Shown piece by piece: positions 32,700 through 44,760 of a stretch of DNA of 64,000 nucleotides. A model generated the notes under the pieces. That model searched no databases and had not been told where the DNA came from. It was given only the letters and a program-made list of their open reading frames with translations. Positions within the stretch are counted from its first letter, which is position 1. Every line of letters starts with the position of its first letter. Both the position numbers and the translations under genes were made by a program. Source of the stretch: Liolophura sinensis (taxonomy: Eukaryota > Mollusca > Polyplacophora > Chitonida > Chitonidae); contig NC_088304.1 of assembly GCF_032854445.1 (NCBI RefSeq), forward strand, positions 13,467,704-13,531,703. Reading direction: 5' to 3'.

Positions 32700-32925
32700 C
32701 TGGGCTGAGCCGATCGGCACCTGGCCATTGAGGTCCATGGCTCGAATCCAGCTCTGGCTTGTTCAGTTGTGACATTCATGGTGTTTGTCAGGAACCTGAC
32801 TAAGAGCTGTATTTTCCTCTGGGCAACCCGGTTACCTCCCATACATGCGTATGCTGTCTTGTCTTGGTGTTTCATATGCTTGTTGTCGTCGTATACCGTA
32901 AAACATCATTCCAATAGTAAATCAA
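32700..32925 (+). mobile_element. SINE-like element with tRNA-type head
   Basis: B-box-like GGCTCGAATCC, body with GGTTACCTCCCATACATGCG, and an end GTCGTCGTATACCGTAAAAC resembling the SINE A tail. The 113-aa minus frame over it is not a gene. Confidence 0.6.
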
Positions 32926-32999
32926 AGCACATACTTCACGAAGAAAGGGCAAAGTTCAATTCCACGTTTCCACATGTTCTTGAGGAGGGCCACTGGGGA

Positions 33000-34090
33000 C
33001 GTCACAACTGAAAAAAAAAAAACCAAGCCTACTACAGTCCAAGAGCATTTAGGCTATAACCTAAATTTCGAAGGAAACCTTCGACAGAAGTTTCGAATTA
33101 AATGGGAGCAATCTTACACAAAGAACAGCATAGTCGAAGAGGCTACTAGTATGGCCTGCCCGCAGAATATATATCTGGTATTAATAACGCATTTTTGCAT
33201 GTTGTAGATTTCAGGGGTCGACGACGCTCATGTGGCCAATTACGAAGTATTCCGCTAATATGGTGCGCCTATATGTACTTCACATATAAGTTTAATGTGA
33301 TATAATGTAAGTTTGCTAGTGAAATACCAAACGTCAGTGATTTAATATTGACCCGCCATGTAGAATAAGTGAAAAAGCAGTCGCCATATAGCATTAAAGC
33401 ATAATCACATAAAATAGATTTTTAAATTCCAGTGTTTGGAATCGAATTATGTTAGAAAACCGTGTTTCTCGACACCTTTCTGTGAATTATGCCTATGGTG
33501 ATAACGTGATGTCACCGGAACTTAAATATTCAACCTTGGAGCGGATCGTTTTACGAAATGTCACTCAAGAACATGCATTTGACCAGTCATTATCAGTATT
33601 GTTGCAAATAGGTCAACCGGATGCCCCACACACGGGTTTCAAAGGCCTGCGTGTATGTTCTGTGACGTCATGCTTTTGTGGAGAATGAAATCAAATGTAA
33701 GGGCACGAAATTTGCAGCTTTCTATACATCCACATATGGCCACGCTCATTAATTTTCGTGCATACGTTAACTTTTGTAATTCTGAGCGAATTGAAACTGT
33801 TAGAAAACACTGATTTCGGAAAGTGCATTCATTTGCTTTAATGGAGTTCAGTCTGGATGGCTTAAGCCGGACATTTGCGAACAGTCTCCGGTGTATAAAA
33901 CGTCTCTTCAAGAGAGAACAGCAAATACAGAGATCTCTGCATCCAACGCGAGCTTCAAATAGCAGTTTTCAGACAAAATCGAAGATCTGTGTAAATGTCC
34001 GATGTCCAAACTTTAAATTATTGTGCCTTTACAGAACACCAGTTGTATAGAATTTGACAATTCCGACGAGAAACTGGTTTCCATTCAGTT
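33000..34090. other. Intergenic, nothing recognised
   Basis: Unique-looking sequence with short frames on both strands, none resembling a known family. One CRE palindrome at 33663-33670. Confidence 0.5.
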
Positions 34091-34094
34091 GAGA

Positions 34095-34500
34095 ATCTTG
34101 GTTTACGTCAACACATCTGCATAAAAACATAAAAACGTTCTGTTTTACGTGTTCGTCAACACAAATGATGTTCTGTTTTATGTGTATGTCAACAAATCAG
34201 CCGCTCTGTTTTACGTGTATGTCAACATATCCACCGTCCTGGTTTACGTGTTGGTCAACATAAATGATGTCCTGTTTCATGTGTATGTCAACAAATCGGC
34301 CGTTCTGTTTTACATGTATGTCAACACATCCGCCGTCTTGTTTACGGGTATGTCAACACATCCGGAGTCCTATTTTACATCTTCATCAGAATATCTTTAG
34401 TAATGTTTTACATGTTTGGCAACATATCTGCAGTCCTATTTTAAGGGTTTGTCAACATATCTGCAGTCCTTTTTGTCAACATACCGCGTTTTTCAACATA
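34095..34500. repeat. 33-bp degenerate minisatellite, about 10 copies
   Basis: Unit contains TATGTCAACACATC, GCCGTC and TGTTTTACGTG; decays to the right. The 11-codon period gives frames reading YVNKSAALFYV-like repeats. Confidence 0.88.
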
Positions 34501-34756
34501 CACATATATTTGGTTTTCTTTTTCAATCATGTTTTACGTGACAGCATACAGCAGGTCATCTTTCACGTGCATGTCCACATACCAAGTCTTGTTTCACGTT
34601 TTAACACTACTGACTTGTGTGGTTTGTTATCTTATACCAAATGCTGTAGAACCGCATATATGTGACCAAATGGACATCTCCAGTTCCTGTTAGATCCAGT
34701 CGAGTGTATAAGCGGCATATAAGCTAAGAGGATCATGAGGTTTTACACGTACTGCG

Positions 34757-34985
34757 ATTCTTCTCATTTTTGGGACATCTGGTCTGCTTTGTTTAACCAT
34801 TATACATGTAATTGTTACATAGCACACAGTTTCTCTTTTCTAACATGATTAGCCTATCTAATGAACCACATATACATATCTTCACTTTTCCAGAACAAAA
34901 AATGAGAGAAAAATGTTTTTTTCCCCTTTCAGCACTACTAATATCTGACCTAAAAATTAGAAGAACTGTACTGTATAACCGACTG
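34757..34985 (+). repeat. Dispersed repeat F1, copy 2
   Basis: Partner of 7836-8045 in the same orientation. Confidence 0.6.
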
Positions 34986-35715
34986 CATCGTGGTCGGGCG
35001 TGTCAATAAAACTTGATGATGAGGTCATGCACCATACCAATATCGCCATTAGGAAATGATGCCTGAATTATTTGGGCAGTTGAAAAGTGACTGTATATAT
35101 TGCGGCTTCACTTAATTACCAGTGTAATTATACTTGTGGATCTTCCCTAAATCGTATAAATGAGGAAATAATTGGCTTTAGGTAAACACGTCAATAAGGA
35201 ATGTTCCAAATTATGGTATTATTATGTATATATTGTAAAAGTTCGTGAGTTTCAGAATTTAAGTTGACACAGTTGTCTTTTTGCTGGACTCTCTACACAC
35301 TGGAATTTCAAGGCTTAAAAAGGTAAATGTATCTTTGTTGTTTTTTATTGTTCAGTTGCTATATTATTCTACGTTTTTGATATAACAAGTGTTAGTTCCG
35401 AAACAAAATTTATATGCAAGTATACCTGAAGATACAACACGAACTGTATACATGGAATACGCGCTTGTGCGAGGAATGTTACAAAGCCAGTATCATTTCT
35501 AATATGAGGAGCCTCCAGGCCTGAATTAAGGTCAAATTAAGTAACAGTGTTAAATTCAAATATATTACAGTGACTGAAAAGCTTAAATGATCGTAAGTTA
35601 TAAAATAACAAGGACCTTTCACTAGTGGACATGCATATGCGTAAGATGTAGGTGTCACGTTTAACTCAAAACTTGATTTATTCACTCAATTTTGCACAGA
35701 GTGCACAGAGTTATC

Positions 35716-35832
35716 ACCGACCTACCTGGGAAACTTCTCGATTTAAAAGCGCAGCCAAAACATCGAGAGCTGGATTCGAACTCGCGACTTCGATGTCCCT
35801 GATAGCCGCAGTGAGTTACTGCTTAATGGGCC
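35716..35832 (-). mobile_element. SINE family C fragment
   Basis: GATTTAAAAGCGCAGCCAAA and, on the minus strand, a B box (GAGTTCGAATCCAG). Similar to 39104 and 57060. The 128-aa plus frame across it is not a gene. Confidence 0.6.
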
Positions 35833-35839
35833 AGAGTTA

Positions 35840-37250
35840 CCCCTATATGAATGGAAATCGGCTTGGAAAAGTTAAAAGTTTAAGAATAGCTGAGGCGAAA
35901 CAAGAGCTACTGGTAACTATCGTTTCATATTATCTACAGCGTATTATCTCGGCCGTTGTTAGGGCTATAGAGGCATTATACATCGAGGACACAGAGCGGA
36001 GTATTTGCCAAGCCTTCGCAAGCAGACCTACACGCTAGATTTACCAAGAGGCATCAGCCGGTGATTAGAATAATTCAGGCCACGCGACAAACAAACACAA
36101 AACCCACAAATAATTAGATATCACCTTATCATGGTAATCATTAACTGTTGTTTATACATTGGTTTCATTTTCCGGATTATTTCGGCCTTCGTGGTCATAA
36201 TTGAATGATAGGATAGTCAGTCATAGTTACTGAGTGTTGACGTCATATGAATGACGTCATCACTGTGACGTTACTGCATCTACTATTGTATTGATCCGCC
36301 CACAAACCCATTCTCTATGCCATGTATACTTGGTACATATGCACCATAAGTGTCCATGTCACAACATGTGAAATAATGCGACGTCACATCTGAAAATGCC
36401 AGATGAGGATCCCATCTTTAATCATATACCAAACCGACTAGCTTCGATTTAGGCTAGTCAACGACGATATACCGTTGTGTACTTTGTGTGTGGGACGATA
36501 TGTTGTGTAATTATAGTATACACCGACCTGTGGTAAGTTACAGGTCTTAAGTACACCATATTGATGAAAGACAAGTGGTGTTCAATGAAGCCTTTGACGA
36601 GCTCATTGCTTTCGAAAAGACAATTTACAAATGAAATTATAAGTGACTAACTTGTGGAATCAGCCATTCGGATAATACATTGCATCAGTCACTGCACGTA
36701 ATTCCACGTTGGAAAGATTGGAAACTGCCAAAGTACATATACGGTTATAATAAGACAAAATGAGATGTCAACTTAATCACGTTTACCACAATTGACTTTG
36801 TATATAATACATGGTACAATGGTACTTTAATAAACAATATGACTGACAATTTATAGCTATAAGAAGACTAAAGTTTCGACTGAAAAACAAAGTGCTTTGC
36901 TTTGCATGCTGACCACTTCGTCTGTGTTTTCCCCTTTATTGTGTACGAGCAAAACTCGTTATTTTTATAGTATTTTCCATTCAGACATTCAGACGACAAC
37001 GGTTGACTGATAATGGCCACTATTCATTGATCTTGAGAATAACCCGCGATACCGGATACGGAGTTTTTAGAATGTGTAGATCGTACAAATATATCCCAAA
37101 GACATATGTTTCCGATGGGAAATGTTCGGCTTAACTAATATGATATTGGATTTTCAGATGGCGACCGGTTTTTTTTTTTTTGGACCTTCGTCTTAGAAGA
37201 GCAGCCCAAATTATAGAGGATATGCTTATATGGCAATACAGGAAGCATAT
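35840..37250. other. Intergenic, paired CRE sites, no gene seen
   Basis: Only two spaced TGACGTCA sites (36238-36245, 36252-36259) and a poly-T run near 37169 stand out. Confidence 0.45.
36238..36259. promoter_or_regulatory. Pair of CRE palindromes, 14 bp apart
   Basis: TGACGTCA twice, with a third half site TGACGT at 36266. Binding is inferred. Confidence 0.35.
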
Positions 37251-37255
37251 TAATT

Positions 37256-37372
37256 TGATTTATTTATGTGATTGGTGTTTTACGCCGTACTCGAAAATAT
37301 TTCACTTATACGACGGCGGCTAGCATTATGGTGGGAGGAAACTGGGCAGAGCCCGTGGGAAATCGAGACCTA
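37256..37372 (-). mobile_element. SINE family A fragment
   Basis: GTGATTGGTGTTTTACGCCG, TTTCACTTATACGACGGCGG, GCATTATGGTGGGAGGAAAC, GGGCAGAGCCC. Confidence 0.85.
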
Positions 37373-37431
37373 TCAAAGATTCAGTTTCTTTGAATTTTGC
37401 ACATATCTCTTCCACTGTTCAATCTGGTCTC

Positions 37432-37582
37432 GATTGGATTTATTTATATATTTGCGTATTCGACTGGTGTTTACGTATTATGGTTGGATAAAACCGGGCA
37501 GAGTCCGGGGGAAATCCACGACCATCCGCACGTTACTGGTAGACCTTCCAACGAACGCTTGGAGAGAAAGCCAGTGTTCCGT
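37432..37582 (-). mobile_element. SINE family A fragment
   Basis: A second, more diverged minus copy 60 bp from the first, with CGACTGGTGTTTACG, CCATCCGCACGTTACTGG and GAGAGAAAGCCAGTG. Confidence 0.75.
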
Positions 37583-37767
37583 GTAGGACTGAATTAAAAA
37601 CGGCTAAATAAAAAGTAAAATAAAATAAAAAATAAAGTAATATAATAATATTAAGAAATAAATTAGCCTTAGGAAAACAAGCGCAAATTTACAATGGGTT
37701 TGACATCAGCAAAAAGCCCCCTCGTTCTAAGTTGATGGCCAATGACGAAAGATACCACGTCAAAAGT

Positions 37768-37820
37768 TTGACGGACCGACAGACAGACGGACCGACAGAC
37801 AGACGGACCGACAGACAGAG
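37768..37820. repeat. 16-bp tandem repeat
   Basis: GACGGACCGACAGACA repeated about three times. Confidence 0.9.
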
Positions 37821-37899
37821 CTGCTTGTCCTCGTTAAAAAATAGGAAGCCAATTCATGTTTGTGGCTTAATCTCCTGAAAGTGTTTTTTTTTTTTAACA

Positions 37900-38870
37900 T
37901 ACTGGCTTGTAGCTAGCCGGCTTTAGAACCATGCACATCCATGCACATATGCAACTTGGTCAAGCTCCACTGGTTGTCGGCCCTCAGATGTTTCGCGGGT
38001 ATTGGGTGGAGAGTCTGCAAGGGTGAAGAATAGCAGTTACGCTGGGAGACAAAGCGTGCGAGTTTTGAGTCACCGGGAAGCGGCCGGCAACGTTTGGGTC
38101 TCGGTGGAACCGTCTGTACGTGTGTTGTGGGCTGTAACTGACTCATTCGCTTTATATCGATGACTGCATGGAGCAGGGAAGCGATCGAAGACGCTCCAAG
38201 GGGATGGGTGGATGGATGGAATGGGTTAAAGCTGTATATAGACGGAGGCTTTCTTCTACAATGGCGGTCGAGTCTGCAGCGTTTTGAGCGTGCATGTACA
38301 GCTATAGCCTCAAAACGACTGTGACATTTATAGTCTGAAAATAATTGCCTGGCGTTTCCTGCCCTAGACCAGGCTTGGATATGATACTGCACATGCTTCT
38401 GGTGTACACGTGCTAATGACAGCCATTCTGTGGATACCGTTCAGCCCGAGGGTGGAGGAGTGGAGTATAGACCTACAGATGGAAGAGAGCCCTATACATT
38501 AAACAGCGTGCCACAAGAAATTATAATACCGGGCTACATGTGTAAATGCTGTTGGTCCTATTTTGCGGATATGTGAAATGGTTGTGCGGGGATACATATG
38601 GTGTATGTATCTAATACCCTCCATATGTGTGCCTGTGAGTGACAGTTACATTACCGTCTGCTAGATCATGGCTGTGATATGCGTCAACGAGGCAACACTA
38701 CAAGTCCAGCGATACTGTTTACAGCCCTGCATGACAGTTACGTGGGGAAAACAAGGAACTATAGCTGCTGTCTATCCAAGATGACGGCAACACGTAGGTG
38801 TGCACCTACACGTTCATTTTGACCATCTCTCCAGCGTACGTACAATGCATGTGCATTCGTGTATAAATCG
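37900..38870. other. Intergenic, higher GC, no gene recognised
   Basis: More GC- and CpG-rich than its neighbours. A 159-codon minus frame (37913-38392) spans part of it but shows no recognisable domain or splice structure. Confidence 0.35.
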
Positions 38871-38879
38871 TGTCATTAA

Positions 38880-38977
38880 TGTATTTATTTATTTTATTGG
38901 TGTTTTAAGCCGTACTCAAGAATATTTCTATTATACGACGGCGGCAAGTGTTATGGGAGGGGGACACCGGGCAGAGT
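38880..38977 (-). mobile_element. SINE family A 3' fragment
   Basis: TTTTATTGGTGTTTTAAGCC, CAAGAATATTTCTATTATAC, GACGGCGG, CACCGGGCAGAG. Confidence 0.8.
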
Positions 38978-39103
38978 AGTTCATGTTAAATGTGAATCCG
39001 TTTGTTATTGCTCATAAATGTCCATATGTTTCCATTGTCACGTGAAAGCTACATGCGTGACATTCTGCATCACTCGAACAACAGACTTTCTGTTAAAATT
39101 AAT

Positions 39104-39300
39104 CAACGTCATACTCAGCAATATTTCACTTTTACAATGCCGGCCGGGTTCATCACATGGGTGGAGGTAACTTTACTCACCGAAGTAAACCAGACCCTTT
39201 CGACGTGTACCTCAAAAACTGATAATTTAAAGCCGCAGCGCATCTAGCGACAGTTGGGTTCGAACCTACGACCTTACCGGTGTCCTCAGATGGACGCTTT
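39104..39300 (-). mobile_element. SINE family C, with a SINE A-like 3' end
   Basis: From the left: AACGTCATACTCAGCAATAT, GGGTGGAGGTAAC, ATTTAAAGCCGCAGC, and on the minus strand a perfect B box GGTTCGAACCC. Confidence 0.65.
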
Positions 39301-39510
39301 ATTCGAAGGAGCTCGGAATATTGTACATAGCATTAAATAATTTGCCTCACTGTTATGACTTTTCTGTCAGGTTTGTCCCATGTAACTTGGCTCACAGACA
39401 AAACAGGCTCACATATACACTCATATTTAGCTCAAGTTTCGCAAAGTATTGAAACGGTTTACAAACTTTTGACTTTCAATTGTTTACGAAATAAGCGCAC
39501 ATTTCAGACG

Positions 39511-39517
<7 letters not shown>

Positions 39518-39602
<85 letters not shown>
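39518..39602. repeat. (TA)n microsatellite
   Basis: About 42 TA units. YIYIYI frames across it are meaningless. Confidence 0.98.
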
Positions 39603-39606
<4 letters not shown>

Positions 39607-40150
39607 ATATGTTACCATAGGGGTTTGTTTGTGTAGTTGATTCTATCGCTATATTTTCAGTGTTAGACATCAGATGCAGCAGTTGGCGTAGTGCACCGCT
39701 GATGGCCATTTCGTTGCAGCCAGCCCAGTAACCAGCCTAAAGGTAACGTGGTGTTTGGGAACGGCTGCAGTGACTAACGGTGAAGTGTGTACTGCTGAAG
39801 TGTGTTCTGCTTGACAAAACGGCTCATCTCTCTCGCCCTCTCTCTCCCTGCCTGCCTGCCTCAGTAGAACGGAAAGTCCTTGCCAGTAAAACACAGCTCT
39901 CCGAAAGTTGGAAAACATGTGGAGATAGGCAGACCGGGGCAGGAGGGGGTGGGTTCCGGGTCGTCAGTCCGGGTGATGAGCTGATTCAGCATGGGGAGAC
40001 CAGACGGACTTTTTGCGGCACATGTGCGTTTATTTACAAACCGTGGCCTGTGTATTGACTGGAATATAAACATATCAGGCCCTCGGGTGTTCGAAAGATA
40101 CTCGAATTTCGACCGGTAGGTATAATGTGTGTATATATGCATTTACATTT

Positions 40151-40216
40151 TGTATTTATTAGTTTTCTGTAGTGGGGTTTAAAGCCGTATATTCAAGAAT
40201 TTTTCACCTATACGGT
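40151..40216 (-). mobile_element. SINE family A 3' fragment
   Basis: GGGTTTAAAGCCGTATATTC then AAGAATTTTTCACCTATACG; diverged. Confidence 0.55.
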
Positions 40217-40239
40217 TGTGTAAATGTATGTATATATAT

Positions 40240-40460
40240 GCCTGGGGGTTTAACGTCGTACTTAACAAGTTTTTAGTTATATAACGACGAGGCATCATTA
40301 GGTGTGTGTACACATACTGTGTCTTCTCGTAGCAGAGCTAGTCCATGCCGCCAGAGTGCTGCAGCCACAGAAGTATCATGCCGAAGACACCAGGCATGAC
40401 ACCCCACCCAGTCATATTATACTCACACCGGGCCATCCAGTCATGCTTTCTTGCTCTTCC
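40240..40460 (-). mobile_element. SINE family B fragment
   Basis: GGGGTTTAACGTCGTACTTA, GACGAGGCATCATTAGGTGT, CAGAAGTATCATGCCGAAGA, CACACCGGGCCATCCAGTCA. The tRNA head is missing. Confidence 0.85.
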
Positions 40461-40531
40461 TTGCGATTCTTCCAAACTTTTGGTAATTTTTTTAATACAT
40501 GCTCGAATCTAATCCATAATAAAACCAAGAA

Positions 40532-40662
40532 ATATTTATTTATTTGACTGGTGATTTACGCCATACTCAAGAATATTTCACTTATATGACAGCGGCTAGA
40601 ATATGGGGGGAAATCGGGCAGAGCTCAGAAGATATCCAAGACCATCCGCAGGAAGCTGATAG
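40532..40662 (-). mobile_element. SINE family A fragment
   Basis: TTTGACTGGTGATTTACGCC, CAAGAATATTTCACTTATAT, GGGCAGAGCTC, GACCATCCGCAGGAAGCTG. Confidence 0.82.
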
Positions 40663-41547
40663 TCTAAAAAATAAATATTGAAATACATATATCAGTACGG
40701 AACTATACCAGACAGAGATTGTATAGTGTTAATGATCAATCAGCCATTGCAAAAACCATGCAAAAAGTGTGAAATATGAAATTGTCGGCAAAATCAGCGA
40801 GCGAGTCCATCTCGTACATTGCACGTATCTTAAAATGCGAACTCTCAACTCTATATGATTATTGCCGAACTCGGTCGTTTCCGGAGTAAGTCCGTGAGGC
40901 ATGTTCGAGTAATGCCGTATTTCGCTTGTCAGTCATCACGGTCGAGTTTTCGCGCGAGTTATCAAAAGTAGGCATGCTGCGAGCGAGCGTAAAAAATACA
41001 TGTGAATGGTTATTTTTAGTGAGGAAAATGACTTACCTCCGGAACTGACGGGATACTGGTACTGTGTCTGTGCGTTCTACACTTGTAACTTCACCAGAAA
41101 ACTTTTCCCTTTTCGTCAGATGATGAGAAAGATCCGCCATAAACACCCAGAAAATAAAAATAGATCACGTACGAAAATAAATTTCGCACATAACTCAGAT
41201 ATGACAGAGCTCTTGAATGAAGAGGGTTATCGGTTTATTGGCCCGCATGTATATGTGTTCCATGTATGACACTGCAGAAAATGGGGAGTCTCAAAGGGCC
41301 GAAGAAAAAAAAAACAACAGCAAGATTTCCATGATGAGCAATAAGAAACTGAGGTCTCGTACACCCTGGGGTAAGAGAGCCATTTTTAAAACTACAACAT
41401 TTCATATGTTAGACGTCCCTACCACCTCTTTCCCCACCCCATTGCTAGCTGTTATGTTTTACATTAAATACATGTGTAAATCCATTTTCTCAATTAATGC
41501 TAGAAGCTAGAGCGTCGCTCTTGCCTGTTATGTTTTGTGACCCAACA

Positions 41548-41617
41548 TTTTTTATTTATTTATGTATTTATTTATTTATGTATTTATTTGAATGGTGTTT
41601 TACGCCGTACTCAAGGA
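41548..41617 (-). mobile_element. SINE family A 3' fragment with long (TATT)n tail
   Basis: TATTTATTTGAATGGTGTTT then TACGCCGTACTCAAGG. Confidence 0.75.
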
Positions 41618-41619
41618 TT

Positions 41620-42730
41620 CCCAACATTTAGGCCATGCATTATGATTATATTCATTTCTCAGTTTGTTTTTGATTCATCCCTGCGCGGATCTCACGTACA
41701 TGCGTGTTCCTCGTCCGCGGTCTCCCTTTTTTACACGGTTTCGTCGTTTTGATTAGCGCTTCAGTTCACTGATAGCCCCTCATAAAAAAGGTCGCAAGTT
41801 CGTATCTGACAGAGGTCAGTCAGTAGTCAGTTTGTTTTATACAGCTTCATCACTCTAATTAGCGATTCAGTTCACTGATATCCTCTCATTAACAAGGTCG
41901 TGAGTTCGTATCTAACGGATGCCGATTTGTAGGGCCTGTAGCCAATCTTCTTGTCACATACCCGGATGTGGATGATTGCCCTGTTGTATATAGAGCCTTT
42001 ATAAACACAGCATTATTTTCTGTGGTTGTATAACCAAGTACGCACATTATTAATCAGCTATGTCTATTTGTCCTTATGTTTAATGTCATGTCGCATACAT
42101 TAATGGTAACTTACCGTACTGAATTACATATGTTTGTTTAGTATACCCACTGATGTCTCATCACTCTCATATGCATTGCTCCATAAATGTTGGTGTTCAT
42201 AATTTGAATTGTGTAATCGAGGTCGTGATTAACTGGGTCATACACACGCTTCACAGTTAGGTGAAGTATTTATTAAATAAATTCGCAAAATACCCTAACA
42301 AACCGTCTGACTTAAAGCCTCAACCTAACCAGCGATATGTTCCCGATAAGAATAAGTCTGTCCCATCTGTCAGTGATTATTGTTCAACAGTCAGCGGGCG
42401 TAACACGATATAAGTGCAGGACATCCCGAGATAACACTATGCCAAGGAAGGAGCTGGTATTCTGTATGTATGACCTCCAGGAAAAGGGCTGAACTTATGT
42501 AAAATATAGACCAGCAACCATGCAGAATTGCTGATGTCTAATTCATACATATATATGTGTGTGTATGTGGCCAGTTAAAGTAGACATGCCATTGCGTAGG
42601 TGAGATTACTAACATAAGAGGTTAGCGTTTTTTCTAGTCCATGTGACCTTATCCTCGAGTCTGGGTCAAGTACCTCGTTAGTGACGACCAAGTTTCCCTC
42701 CCTAACTCGATCTGCAGAATGCACGGTACG

Positions 42731-42781
<51 letters not shown>

Positions 42782-43120
42782 TCGACTATAAATTATACCA
42801 TTAACTATAAAGGTGTTGATGCTGCGCGAAAATAAGGGTATTCTTATTAAATTTTCTCTCTCTTTATTTTCCGCATATTTTTTATGCTTTAAATCCATCA
42901 GTGTGTCAGTGGAGACGTCCCTGTTTGTGTATAATTATGTGAATAGGATCTTCTAGAGTGGCAGATGACTGGGTTCACGTGATCGTATTAACATCAGATA
43001 CATACTAGTGTGATTCTCACGAAATTCACTTCCGGTAGAGCAAATTAAATCCTGTATGGCGTCAAATATACGTCTTATGTACGTTTTTACGTTTTTTAGG
43101 CTACGGAGAAAATTAATGTG
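41620..43120. other. Intergenic, small direct duplication and (TA)n only
   Basis: Two related segments at about 41735-41815 and 41835-41925 share TTTCGTCGTTTTGATTAGCG-like and GTTCACTGATA...CTCAT...AAGGTCG...AGTTCGTATCT words. A (TA)n run is at 42733-42774. No gene recognised. Confidence 0.5.
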
Positions 43121-43139
43121 TTTAAAAAGGTTTACAATA

Positions 43140-44095
43140 CTGACCCCTGGCCAGACTTTTGCCTAAACTTTTTACTGATCAAATAACCATACTCTTTCTA
43201 AGATAGAGAAAAACCTTCCACACAACGGTATTTAGAGTAATGATCTCAGACCAGACGTTTCGCGAAACCTTATAACACTGGTCTTACAGTTTTTGGGCTG
43301 AGGAAAAAACCTTACCCAAAAGGCTTTGCAAAACTGACCCCAGACCATACTTTCCACGAAAACTTAAAGCAACGGATTTGCAACGTTTTACCTGGGGAGA
43401 AAAACCTTGGGACAAAGGTTTAAAGGACGGACACGGGAACCGACTTTCTCATTAACGTTATCGCAATGGACAGCTGTTAATTGTAACTCCAGACCAGCTT
43501 TTCTCAGAGCTTTATAGCAATGGAAGAAAAAAGTCTTCGCACAAAGATTTACAATAATGACATCAGGCCAGATGTTCCACGAAACGTTATGGCAATGGGC
43601 CTACAGATTTCATCTAGGGAGGAAAACTCTTTGCATAAAGGTTTCCCATTTTTTTTTTCGCGAAACCTTATAGCAATGGGCTTGCAGATTTTAACCCAGT
43701 GAGAAAACCCCTTTGCTCAAGGTTGCTAGTTTTTTTCGCGAAACCTTATAGCAATGGGCTTGCAAATTTTAACCTAGTGAGAAAAAGCCTGTGCATAAAG
43801 GTTTCCCAGTTTTTTTTCGTGAAACCTTATTGCAATGGGCTTGCAAATTTTAACCTAGTGGAAAAAAGCCTGTGCATAAAGGTTTCCCAGTTTTTTCGTG
43901 AAACCTTATTGCAATGGGCTTGCAGACTTTAACCTAGTGAGAAAAACTCTTTGCATGAAGGTTTCCCAGTTTTTTTCGCGAAACCTTATACCTAAGGAGA
44001 CAAAAAAAGCATTCGCACAAAGATTTTCTTTACTCACTCAGACGAGGCTTTCGCGGAGACTAATAGCAATAGACTTTTAGCTTTTTAACCTAAGG
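43140..44095. repeat. Degenerate satellite-like array, about 80-bp unit, 11 or so copies
   Basis: The unit carries TTTCGCGAAACCTTATAGCA, ATGGGCTTGCAGATTTTAAC and GTGAGAAAA...GCATAAAGGTTTCCCA. AAACCTTA-type anchors occur near 43264, 43361, 43453, 43508, 43577, 43659, 43739, 43820, 43898, 43979 and 44050. Copies from 43590 to 43980 are nearly identical; those to the left are much more diverged. Confidence 0.88.
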
Positions 44096-44469
44096 ATAAG
44101 AAAACAAAAGTTTAATTCATACAAATGTCTCTCTTGCCTTTATTTTTTTTTTTTAATTGTGTTAACTGACACGCTTTTCAAGCTCACACACCTTCACCTT
44201 TACTAAACCTCATTTAGTGCACAGCGTTAGAGTGGTGCTGTGGTACTGTGTGTTTCCGACCCAGTTTTTAACTTTACTCTTAGAGTTATCGCCCTTCCAG
44301 CGTGAATAAGGCCTACACAACAAGTACCGTATTCACAAATGCGTAAATGTTCAAGTTGTCACGAAACGCCTGTGATTTTTACACTTATAATAGTCGAACC
44401 TGTCCAATCCCATCGCTCGCGAAGCCTTTAATAATTGGTTACAATATGCGGTTGAAATGAATTTTTATC

Positions 44470-44760
44470 AGGAATGTGCTGCGTTCTGATTGGCTAATCA
44501 AGTGTAAAGCCCATGCGCGAGGTGTGAAGAACGGTACTAAATGGACATGCATGCTGGTTTCAGCCAGGTGTTGGTTTCAGAGAGGTGTTGATTTCGTTCA
44601 GCTGTCGGTCTGACGTGAGACATGAAATTGATGACTGGAGTGAGTGACAGCAACGTGACCGTGTGGAACAGCCCAAGACGACAGCCTGCGCTATTTGTAC
44701 GTGTAGGTCTTTGTAAGATTTGTTGAACATTTGCTCTAAACAGGTGATGTTTTTTTAGGC
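44470..44760 (+). promoter_or_regulatory. Possible promoter region upstream of GAS2L
   Basis: An inverted CCAAT box (CTGATTGGCTAAT at 44487), a GC-richer stretch to about 44700 and possible donors (CAGGTGATG at 44741) could mark a non-coding first exon. This is a guess from composition; 3.4 kb separate it from the GAS2L start codon. Confidence 0.2.

Noticed and set aside
32534-32875. 113-codon minus frame with RAGFEPWTS
   Set aside because: Also a translated SINE head.
35652-36038. 128-codon plus frame with RAGFELATS
   Set aside because: This motif is the antisense translation of a SINE tRNA B box.
37913-38392. 159-codon minus-strand frame
   Set aside because: No recognisable domain, low-complexity basic composition, GC-richer DNA where long frames arise by chance. 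A lineage-specific exon cannot be fully excluded.
39355-39709. YIYIYI-containing frames on both strands (also 42.7, 50.3 and 51.5 kb)
   Set aside because: Translations of (TA)n tracts.
41006-41269. 87-codon plus frame with mixed, protein-like composition
   Set aside because: No family recognised, no conserved motif, and no clear splice partners; insufficient to call a gene.
43520-44080. Overlapping frames with VRKSLCIKVSQFF-type repeats
   Set aside because: Translation of the 80-bp satellite-like array; 80 is not a multiple of three and the frames change between units.
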